Origin: Metopolophium dirhodum
Taxonomy: Eukaryota; Arthropoda; Insecta; Hemiptera; Aphididae
DNA: 64,000 nt
Direction: 5' to 3'
Assembly: GCF_019925205.1 (NCBI RefSeq)
Contig: NC_083564.1
Span: 15,224,134-15,288,133 of the forward strand
A program made the translations under genes and the position numbers. Of this stretch, positions 55,514 through 64,000 are shown piece after piece. The stretch's first letter is position 1. Each line of letters opens with the position of its first letter. The notes beneath the pieces were generated by a model that searched no databases, had not been told where the DNA came from, and saw nothing but the letters and a program-made list of their open reading frames with translations.

Positions 55514-58493
55514 ATGGCGGGTCGAAAAACAGTTATCCCATCTCATCAAATTGTGGAAGCAGTTCTTAAGTTTAAAGACCGTATAATAACTGAAGTCAAT
55601 GGTGAAAAAAGTAAGTAGACCTAAATTTTTATAAAAACTTACAGTAATAATCAATTTAATACTAAATTAAATTAATTGACGTAGTAAATTATAACTTTAT
55701 TGTGTGTATTCACTAATATGTAGGGCTCGGTAGTTATATAGATGTTAAAAAATTAAAAATATGCTTGAAAAAATGTGAAATATGAAAAACAAATTGAAGT
55801 ATTTAATATAGAAATTTAAAATTATTCAAAATTCCAAAAATACCACTTTTTGTAATTAATTTTCACTAAAAGAAATAAAAGATTGGTAAATAATTAGGTA
55901 TATAATATTCAAATATTTGAATTTTTACATTTTTTTGAGCTGAACAAATAGTTTTCATCGTCGTGGCGCGAGCTAACCTTAAGTAAAAAAAAATAAAGCG
56001 GCGGCATGACAGTGTATATTATTATCTCGAAGCAGGATTTGCCCATTTCAACATTGTACATTTTGGTGTTTTTTTTAACCGGACCTAACTAATTATCTAC
56101 TAAATCAATATATTTCTAATGAATTGGAAAAATTAGAAAAATCGTGCAGATGATCTTTTTGAATAAATCATCAAAATAGTACGGTTAGAAATTACGTTAT
56201 TAAAGGAAATGTGCAAACTTTTTAATGAGAAATTATAATGAAATCTGGAATCACGGCGGCCGCATCTCGCATTGTCGTGCCGACTGATTCCCCCACTCAA
56301 TTTCATGTACGCGACGCATTTCACGACTTCACGTATATTTTAACTTAGATTCTCGCCACTACCTATACGTAGCTATGGATTATTTGTTTCAATTCGTTAT
56401 AAACTATATCGCTTCATTGAATTACATTATAGCTTAAATTTTTTATATTTTATTTAATGTAGTTTGTTAAATTGTAATTATTACTATAGTATTACACTAT
56501 TACCTAGTGTGTTATACTGTTGATAATTATTCCTATGTTCGTACCTATATTATGTTCGTACGATAATATATTGGTATTATTTAATTATAAATATGCCAAA
56601 CAAAGTGTACAAAGAAAGAATAAAAAATAAAGAAAAGTACTTATTGAATAAAAAAAAGAATCTTAGTGATAAAATAAATTTCCCAAAAATACTGTTGTCT
56701 TGACAATTTTCTAAATTAATGGTTATATCACAACTCAGTGCAAAAAACGGAAGAGTAAAAAAAACAGATCTTTAAGTACTGTAACGATGTGATATCATAA
56801 ATAAATTCTAAGTAAATTGAATAAAAAATATACTTATTTTGTTTCAATAATTTATTTACTCAGTGAGAAACTATATGACGTAAACTTTATACGACACAGC
56901 ATACGAAATAACGTGAATAAAATTAACAAGATGCATTAGAAAATCAATGTAATTTAAAATATTATATTATAATGGACATTTCTGCTCAAAATAATTTCTC
57001 GCCAAGTAAATAAATTATTAAAACAAAATAAGTGTACTTTTTATTAAATTTACTTAGCATTGATTTATGATAGCCGATAGGTATCACATCCTTAAAGTGC
57101 TTAAAGATCTATTTTTTTTACTTATCTGTTTTTTACACTGAGTTCAACGTAATGTATAATTTTATTATTTTACTTAACTTGATCTTTATTGTACAACTAA
57201 TATTTTATTCTAAAATTAAGATTTTTTTATAATTTTTTATTCAACTAGGCTATTGTATTCTCTTAACATTTTTTATTCAAATTACCTTTTTCCATATAGT
57301 TTGTTCTATAACCAAAAAATACAAATAATATTACCTATATAAACACAATTATTGTTTACACAAATTTTAAGTTAAATTTGGACGAAATTAGGTAAGTACA
57401 TGAAAACCTAGAACACCGATTTTAGTTATTTTGTTGTAATTTAAAAATATTATTCGTTGGTAAATGGTAACTATATACTTGAAACTTTTAAAGTATATTA
57501 TTATATTTCATACTGACATCAAATACAATTTTTTCAGAAAATTAATTTTAACCTACTCGTAAGATAAATTTCTGTTTGACCAATATTAATATACCATCCA
57601 ATATGGTTAGTGTGATAAAATATTATGTTTCAAATTTTCAACCCTAATATTATTTTAATTTTGTATTTTGTAAATTGAGTTTTTTCCAAAGAATAATCAA
57701 ATAAAATACATTATTATTAATATGAAATAAAAACAACAAGAATATTGTGATTATAATTATTGTATACAGAATTATCATTTATGCTAATTTATTCTAAAAT
57801 AATAATAATACAAAATATATATTGTATATTATACTTCGTACCGTGAGTAGGCTATTATTATTGGAGGGTTGTGCAAAAATAAGGATTTAAACAAAATTCA
57901 TAATTTGACGTAACATTTTACAAATTCTATTTTTACAAATATTCTTTTCAGAAATTATTGTAGCTACTGACACTGTTTGGAGTGATATAAGCATTTATTT
58001 AAATAGTCTTATGAGTAAAAGTGCTATTCACACTTTTGTGTATAAGGGACGCCATGAGATAAAAGAAAAGCTCGGATATTGTTCTAGTCCCAAGATTGAT
58101 CCACCAGAAGCCATCTTTAATTCTTCCACAGAATATGGTCGGTATTACTTTTTACACGTATTATTCAAATATATTACTTATATAAGTACACTTTTATTTG
58201 ATTATTTCATAATGATAAGGTATTATTACACAATACATATCATCTAAATAAAGTATTTTTTATTTAACTATATGCACTTACATCATTAAATTATCTGCGT
58301 TACAATTGACATATATTAATAACTGTTAACTTATTTTTATACAGGTAGTTCGGATGAAAATTCCAGCAGTAATCTGGATTTTCCTAGAAGAAAATTTGTG
58401 GTAACTTTTTCTTCAGAAGAATGGAAAAAAATAAAACCTGATGATGTGCAATACAGACTGCATGATAAGAAAACGACCATCACAAAGCTTTAA
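55514..58493 (+). CDS. three-exon gene of unknown function inside the foldback element
   Basis: Exon 1 is 55514-55610 (MAGRKTVIPSHQIVEAVLKF...), donor gtaagt. Exon 2 is 57952-58137 after a ttcttttcag acceptor. Exon 3 is 58345-58493 after tttttatacag, ending TAA. Codon phases fit at both junctions (after base 1 and base 1), giving 432 coding bases and 143 residues without a stop. The product is soluble-looking. It has a helical, charged N-terminus, then DTVWSDISIYLNSL and YKGRHEIKEKLGY, a Ser/Asn-rich linker, and a final VTFSSEEWKKIKPDDVQYR segment. I do not recognise the family. It lies just inside the right TIR, whose inner edge is about 10 bases past the stop. It may be a captured host gene piece or the 5' part of a transposon gene. 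Expression is untested. Confidence 0.65.
55611..57951 (+). other. intron 1 with an inverted-repeat MITE and repeat R scrap
   Basis: A 2.3-kb GT-AG intron. It contains the foldback MITE at 56728-57150 and, at about 57310-57510, a scrap of family R that matches 54515-54690 in the same orientation. A minus-strand 63-codon frame near 56133 has no recognised features. Confidence 0.6.
56728..57150. mobile_element. foldback MITE in intron 1
   Basis: The left arm caactcagtgcaaaaaacgg...cagatctttaag...attttgtttcaataattt is paired with its diverged reverse complement at about 56995-57150 (right end ttttttacactgagttcaac). Arms are about 150 bp around a loop of about 120 bp. Non-coding. Confidence 0.75.
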
Positions 58494-58499
58494 AACGTA

Positions 58500-60004
58500 C
58501 TATGCATTAACCTTCTATTACATTTTCAAGCTTTTTTAACCAACAAATAACATTTTATTGACATTTTTAGAAATAAAACTAAAAATTAATGGAAAATGAA
58601 AATTTAATAAATAAAAAAGTTTAGATGGTGGAGTGAAGTGGTACGCGGGGTTACCCCACAAAATTTTTGTCCACTACTCCGCTTGTCTATACTTATAATT
58701 CATAAAATACTCGTTCTAAATTCAATTTTTATGAATCAAAATACTTAGAAAAATATTCTGCTTTGGAATATGTAATGAAATCTCTATGTTGTCATTCAAA
58801 AAAGTAAGAAAATTCTTAAAAATTATAAGGATAAAAAATATTTAAAAATATAATTTTTTAATAAAAACATTGGTTTATTAACAACTTGAAACTATGTAAA
58901 AAAATATTTTCAAAAACATTAATACTTTTTGAAATAATAAGTGTTCAATGATAAAAGAATCACCCGGTATAATATATTATACTATTACATAAAACAAATA
59001 TAGATTTCTATTGCCTTTAAACTCAATTAATTATTATTTTTTTATTTTAAAATATTTATTTTTAAGTCAAAAAAAATGAGATGTCAAAATTCCTACACAG
59101 TAAAAAAAAGGTGAGTACTGGATAGTACCTATGTTAGATTTTAAAATTATAATTTAATATTTCTTTGTGAAAATACATTAAGTACCTACCTATGCGATTT
59201 ATATTAGATTTTATAACCAACATTGAACATACAATTATTTAATTATCAATGTGTAGGTATTATAATTATGTGATTTTTTTCTTGTGTGGGAATTTACATT
59301 CGCCCGAAAATTCGTATGTCACGATATGCATATAGTGCACTGAATTTCGACATAAGAATTTTTAGATTTACGGGGCTGCTGGCGAGACGCGCGAAATAGT
59401 CGAACGTGGTTTGTTCGCGGACCAGACACGTGCGAATTTCGGGTTATATCGTGCAAATTCGTGCGAATCACGTGCTAAATATTGGCATAAACATTTTTTT
59501 GATTTTCGCAAAATTTCCATTTTGGGCGGTGCTGGCGAGACGCGCGAAATATTCGAGCGTGGTTTGTTCGCGGACCAGACACGTGCGAATTTCGGGGTAT
59601 ATCGTGCAAATTCGTGCTAATCACGTGCTAAATATTGGCATAAACAGTTTTTTGATTTTCGCAAAATTTCCATTTTGGGCGGTGCTGGCGAGACGCGCGA
59701 AATAGTCGAACGTGGTTTGTTCGCGGACCAGACACGTGCGAATTTCGGGTTATATCGTGCAAATTCGTGCTAATCACGTGCTACATTTTGGTATATCGAG
59801 TTTGTTATTATTTTTAATTTTTCACGTTGGGCGGTGCTGGTGAGACGTCTCTCCAGCACCGCACATCATTTTTTGTCATAGAGTTGTATATTTTGTCATG
59901 AAAATTTTGGCGATAGTCATGCAAATTCATGCTAATTACATGCTAATTTCCTGTAAAAAAAAATTGTAAAATTTTTGAATGGGTGGTGATGGAGAGACGT
60001 TCGT
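58500..60004 (-). repeat. right TIR of the foldback element
   Basis: Reverse complement of the left TIR. The GAGACG half of the module motif lies at 59999, 59847, 59695, 59542 and 59389 (right ends), again spaced 152-153 bp. The 32-bp near-palindrome is at 59831-59862. It has one module fewer than the left TIR. It carries about 410 bases (58965-59375) with no counterpart on the left. It has no LINE insertion and so shows the empty site. Confidence 0.9.
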
Positions 60005-60013
60005 CTTCGCGAC
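60005..60013. repeat. right 9-bp target duplication of the foldback element
   Basis: CTTCGCGAC, identical to the nine bases before the left TIR. Confidence 0.92.
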
Positions 60014-61325
60014 ACGAGTGGAACGCTGTGCGTGCTGCTTCAGTCCAGGCAAGGGGACCGTCGCGTTTTATAACTTGCGCCGAAAGCGCGTACAGCGGGG
60101 TTTGAAGTGCGGCGGCCTTTGGGATAAAACGGTGGTAGAAATTGAGTGATCCCAGGAAGCGCTGCAGTTCCTTTTTGCTTTTGGGTTGCGGCCACTGATG
60201 AATGGTTGTGACATTTTCCGGGTTTAGGCGCGAGCCCTGAGAGTCAACGACGTGCCCCAGGAAGATGAGCGACGGTACTGCAAAAACGCACTTGGCCGGG
60301 TTGATGGCGATGCCATATTTTTCGAAACGTTCGAGGACCGCGCGAACATGGTCATTGTGTTCGGTTCTGTTTGTTGATGCGATAAGGACGTCGTCGACAT
60401 AGGCGAAGACGAAATCGAGACCATTGAGGATCGAGTTCACAAGTCGTTGAAACGTCTGCGCGGCGTTCCGGAGGCCGAAGCACATTACGGGAAATTCGAA
60501 TAGCCCGAACGGTGTCGTGACCGCCGTTTTGTGGACGTCAGTAACCGCGATCGGCACTTGGTGATAAGCGTGGATGAGGTCCAGCTTGGTGAAAACCGTT
60601 TGCCCCGCGAGGTTGGCCGTGAAGTCTTGCAAATACGGCAGTGGGTAGCGATCCGGGGTGGTGACGTTATTGAGGCGACGGTAATCTCCGCAAGGTCGAA
60701 ATGTGCCGTCCTTTTTTGATACCAGTAGCAGTGGGCTTGCCCAGGAGCTTGACGACGGGCGACAAATGCCCTGCTCCTGCATGTGATCAAACTCGCGGCG
60801 GGCAGCGACGAGTCCGTCTGGCGGTAGTCGTCGCGGGCGGGCGAATAAAGGTGGGCCCGTGGTCGGCAGCACGTGTTCCACGTCGTGGAGAAATTTCTTG
60901 GGCACCGGGGATTCATGGGTGACGTTCGAGAAGTCAGGTGTGCGTGCGGCAGTGAGAAACAGGGCGTTCGCGTTCGAAGTGCGCGTGGTTTTTGTAGATT
61001 TCTGGTTGACCGGATTGACCAGGCGATTGCGCCTAATGTCGACGAGGAGGCCAAAGTAATGAAGAAAATTTGCTCCGATGATGGCGCTAGTGACTTCGGC
61101 CATCTCGAAAGTCCAAGTGAACGGCTGGGCGAGACCGAAATCGAGGACGAGGGTTTTCGGTCCGTATGTTTGTATGCGTGTGCCGTTGGCGGTGGTGAGT
61201 GTAATGTTGGATTGTTGTTGGCGGCTGTGGTCGTAAGATATGACCGAAATCTCGGCGCCGGTGTCGACGAGAAACAACCGGGCGCTGGTCGTTGATGTGG
61301 GCCCGCATTGAGGAGACCACAGCAC
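60014..61325 (-). pseudogene. gypsy-3 protease and reverse transcriptase (upstream half of split pol)
   Basis: A minus-strand frame. The protease comes first: FLVDTGAEISVIS has the intact D-T-G active site, with IIGANFLHYFGLLVD as the flap-end landmark. RT follows (SSSWASPLLLVSKKDG, FRPCGDYRRLNN, FTKLDLIHAYHQVP, FGLRNAAQTFQRL), with catalytic FAYVDDVLI, then FLGHVVDSQGSRLNP and the tether toward RNase H (LQRFLGSLNFYHRFI). It is cut at the foldback insertion point in RNase H. The frame then reads a few residues of TIR before stopping. No other stop was seen. RT would copy element RNA in the particle. Confidence 0.92.
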
Positions 61326-61352
61326 GAAGGGCGGGTGCCTTGGCTGCGGCAG

Positions 61353-62198
61353 CTAGTTTTCCGCTTGCGACGGTGAGCCGCGCGGCTTGTCGTCTGCATC
61401 CTCGAAACTGCAGGGTGACTGACACCTTTTTGCCTTTTTCACGAACTTGGCGTGATAGAAGCACGTGTCCGTGTTTAGGGACGAGCCGTGACGCGAAGAC
61501 GTGTACTGCCGCGGAGTGTTGTTGACCACGCGAGTGTTGCTTCCACTCGGGAGGTGCTGCGTGCGAGCAACAACGGTTTGCATTTGTTGCGTCAGTGATT
61601 GCACCGCCTTCGCGAGCTCCGAGAGACGATCGTCGGGAACGGAAACAGCGTCCACTCGCTGTGAGCTGCAGACCTCCACGACCCGGTCTGCACGGGTGGC
61701 GAGGGCGTCCGTAGGTTCATCAATGCTAGATAATATTGCTAGGACGTTGGTGGGCAGTTTATGTAGCCAAAACTCCTTGAGCGCAACTTCCCCGAGATCT
61801 TGCGGGGCGGCGTTGCGCATGTCTCTGAGCAGCTGAGAGGGTCGGCGGTCACCGATGCCTCCGGGGAGAACAATCTCGCGGAAACGCGTAGACCGACACC
61901 GAAAACGTCGATGAGGCGGCGACGGATTCCTTCGTACGTGGCTGAGGACCCGAGCAGGTCGGCGACCGCGCGAATGCCCTCTTCATCGAGCGCGGTCAAC
62001 ACGTGGTTCACGCGTGAGTTGAATTTGTTGAAATGCGCTGGCATGCGAAGGTTGCTTCTGCGTGGGTGAACCAGTGCTCCGGCTCGTGCCTCCAAAAGGC
62101 AGGAAGGCTACGTCAGGCGGTGTCGCGTTAACGTTGGGCGGAGGTGGGGTGCACGCGTTGCTGTTTCCGCCTTGCACATTTTCGGACGCGTTTGACAT
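61353..62198 (-). pseudogene. gypsy-3 gag, frameshifted
   Basis: Three overlapping minus-strand frames together resemble one gag. The start is MSNASENVQGGNSN with a Pro/Asn-rich lead. A capsid-like part is split between frames (NHVLTALDEEGIRAVADLL, YEGIRRRLIDVFG). A C-terminal part follows (EFWLHKLPTNVLAILSSI, SLTQQMQTVVA) ending in CFYHAKFVKKAKRCQSPC, the C-X-Y-H...C-X3-C type segment common at the gag-pol junction of this gypsy group. At least two frameshifts are needed, so gag is not expressible as a single protein. Protease follows closely in another frame, as expected for frameshift or readthrough expression. Confidence 0.8.
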
Positions 62199-62277
62199 AA
62201 TTCACTCGCGATGGACTGATCGGACTAACGGGGTAAGCGGTACGCGTGAACAAATATCGAGGTCACTAATGCGGAGA

Positions 62278-62690
62278 TGTCGGCGCGGTTAGTGCCGGTT
62301 GACTCCAACAGATCACGTAATCGTGATGAATTTATTCAATGAGAATAACAAGGCCGTTTGGTTGATAAGGTTTTGGTTTATTTATTACAAAAGCATGTAG
62401 AAAAGTAAATAATACAGTTAGAGTACGATGGGACGTAAGTGTCAACGCGACGAGTCGGAAACGTTGGTCACAAGGTTTGGCATGTGTGGAAAACTAGGTA
62501 ACGAGAGGTGCGTAGCACGTACGGGTATAAACTATAAAGTCGCGAAGTCGCGGGAGCAGGAAGTTGGTTCGGACGGCGGCTAGACCGTAGCCACCGTGCG
62601 CAACCGACCGTCGGTTTGGTGGGGAGTGACCAACGCCTTACAGTGTCGACGTCGTCTGGGGAGAAATCATGTGACGGCTGCGCCGCCACA
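62278..62690 (-). repeat. gypsy-3 5' LTR
   Basis: 413 bp, nearly identical to the LTR at 49647. Differences include a 7-bp duplication (taaactataaag versus taaag) and single-base changes. On the minus strand the primer-site region follows its inner end (TCTCCGCATTAGTGACCTC), but no TGG start is obvious. Confidence 0.9.
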
Positions 62691-64000
62691 AAATTATTTA
62701 TTTATTATCAATAACAGTACGTTATCAGCAGCCGTTGTGAAAGATAATAATATACACTTATAGTTTCTCGCCGTCTCTATATGTGTCACATATTACACTG
62801 TATAAAAAAGCAAACCGTAGAAGAGAGGCCTCGTATAATAAGCTACAAAGTTATAACAAACGCACCATAGCTCATACATAACATAAACCTACATGAACAC
62901 CTAAAAATAATTAAAATACAAGATCATATTAATAGTGCGCTACCTACAAATTTCCACAGTTCACTATCAAGCTCAACAGGCTCAATCCACTTCAAACTAC
63001 ATATACCTCCACCCACCACCTAAAAGACGCCTAAATGCGGTTATCCACACGATCAAAGTGGCGTATTGAGACTTCACCTCAGGGGGATAATATTAAGTTA
63101 GGACAACTCGAAAAATGTTAGACATTTATTAGAACAAGGCACCTTTTTTTTACAAAATAAGATCTATATTTCGTTTTTTAATATTTGCAAATCCACTATA
63201 TTTAGCAAAAAAAAGAAAACGCGCATTTGCCTTTATTATATATTACCAAAATTATATTCGTTCTAGATTGAATAGTTAGTTCCGTACAATAGTGTAATTA
63301 GTTATACCACTCTATAAATCGTACCTTCAAAATTACAGAGGTGATGACTACCAACTGGCAACCATCACGACCGCAAAATAACACTTGATAGAGAAAAAAT
63401 AAACCAAATTGTAACCCCCTAGTTTCCAAGGAATGAAGATTCAAAGATTGTAAAAGTGGCTCGTAAGGAGTATGTAGTTTGAAGGCCTAAAAACAATGAA
63501 CTATTATGCTAGACACTCTCTTAAGTTATTTGTTGGATTTAAAGATGAGGATATCATACAATACAGCAATACTATCAAATTGACCACACTAAGACAGAAG
63601 AATGTTTCGTAAAGTTACACTGTTTATTTGTTTATATAAAGTGCAAATATTGAAAATCCAAATGGTCCGTGTTTCTTCAAGTGTAAAAATAAGTTAACGA
63701 TGTAATGACTGATCATCGACACATTTTAGAACCACTTATTTTTTTGTGATCATTATAAGTAAAATAAACAAAGAACTTAAATAAAAAATACTATAATATG
63801 CTGTATTTAAAATAAAATGGTTTATAAATAAAATCTTACTAATTCGAGTAAAGACGTCGATGGTATCCCAAACTCTTCTTACAGAGAATGGTATAACTAA
63901 AAAAAAATTAATTTTTTTTGTATATATAAATAACTAGATACAATAAAAGTTTATATAAGATAAAAAAATAAGTAATCAGTTGTATAGATGATTGACTGTA
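62691..64000. other. AT-rich non-coding DNA to window end
   Basis: No supported coding frame, RNA gene or repeat boundary. The sequence resumes directly after the gypsy-3 LTR. Confidence 0.5.

Larger units (their letters stand above)
51761..60004. mobile_element. foldback/Mutator-like DNA transposon with modular long TIRs
   Basis: An 8244-bp element bounded by long inverted repeats (outer sequence ACGAACGTCTCTC) and the 9-bp duplication CTTCGCGAC. The TIRs are about 1.2-1.5 kb each, not counting a LINE in the left one, and are built from tandem modules of 152-153 bp. The interior (about 53860-58500) holds a three-exon gene, dispersed repeats and a MITE. No transposase was recognised, so the element is probably non-autonomous. 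Tandem-repeat TIRs plus 9-bp duplications resemble Drosophila Foldback and Mutator-like elements. Superfamily is inference from these two traits. Confidence 0.9.
49647..62690 (-). mobile_element. gypsy-3: Ty3/gypsy element carrying nested insertions
   Basis: A minus-strand element with LTRs at both ends, gag, protease, RT, RNase H and integrase. Without the 8244-bp foldback insert and its 9-bp duplication it would be about 4.8 kb. The LTRs differ by a few substitutions and one 7-bp indel, so it is fairly young. No matching target duplication was found at its outer edges (gagac...ggaga on the left, aaatta on the right), so one flank may have been rearranged. Confidence 0.9.

Noticed and set aside
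51761..60004. CRISPR-like or satellite interpretation of the regular 153-bp repeats
   Set aside because: The units are contiguous, lack variable spacers, and occur as mirrored arrays at the two ends of a transposon with a target duplication.

Overview
The window looks like repeat-dense, AT-rich genomic DNA from an insect, most likely an aphid-like hemipteran. The evidence is the mix of repeats (Ty3/gypsy, Ty1/copia, Jockey-like LINEs, Helitrons, a foldback/Mutator-like DNA transposon), GT-AG introns, a THAP-domain gene fragment and a TTAGG-type telomeric insert. The species is an inference. No bacterial-style operons, tRNA, rRNA or CRISPR array were found. Nearly every recognisable coding sequence belongs to a transposable element, and most are broken.

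Layout. 1-3646: 3' part of an LTR retroelement (integrase tail, a short env-like remnant, and a probable 3' LTR). It is interrupted by a very young gypsy element (gypsy-1, 3647-10275) with two 1400-bp LTRs that look identical, a 4-bp AGTT target duplication and a single gag-pol frame that has lost most of integrase. 10280-14010: dispersed repeats, an inverted-repeat MITE and a decayed Jockey-like LINE. 14011-16830: gypsy-2 (LTR, gag, protease), whose protease is split by a LINE reverse-transcriptase fragment flanked by a 38-bp direct repeat. 16831-20651: AT-rich DNA with one Helitron. 20652-25246: a Ty1/copia element with a telomere-like 18-bp insert in its pol, flanked by two copies of the same 370-bp sequence. 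25250-36750: decayed LINEs, dispersed repeats, a CpG-rich island and an internally deleted Helitron. 36945-40231: a Helitron whose Rep gene has two introns. 40728-43451: a THAP-domain gene broken by a Jockey-like LINE that is truncated at both ends. 44281-45480: the 3' end of a Helentron-type gene, PIF1 helicase fused to an endonuclease. 45481-49646: mostly unassigned, with one non-autonomous Helitron and a GC-rich island.

The most striking region is 49647-62690, a three-level nest. A minus-strand gypsy element (gypsy-3) has near-identical LTRs. Its pol is split by an 8244-bp foldback/Mutator-like element (51761-60004) flanked by a 9-bp duplication. That element's left terminal inverted repeat is in turn split by a 5'-truncated LINE. 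The foldback termini are built from about 152-153-bp modules that repeat the terminal motif at regular spacing. The interior holds an apparently intact three-exon gene of 143 codons and unknown function, and no recognisable transposase.
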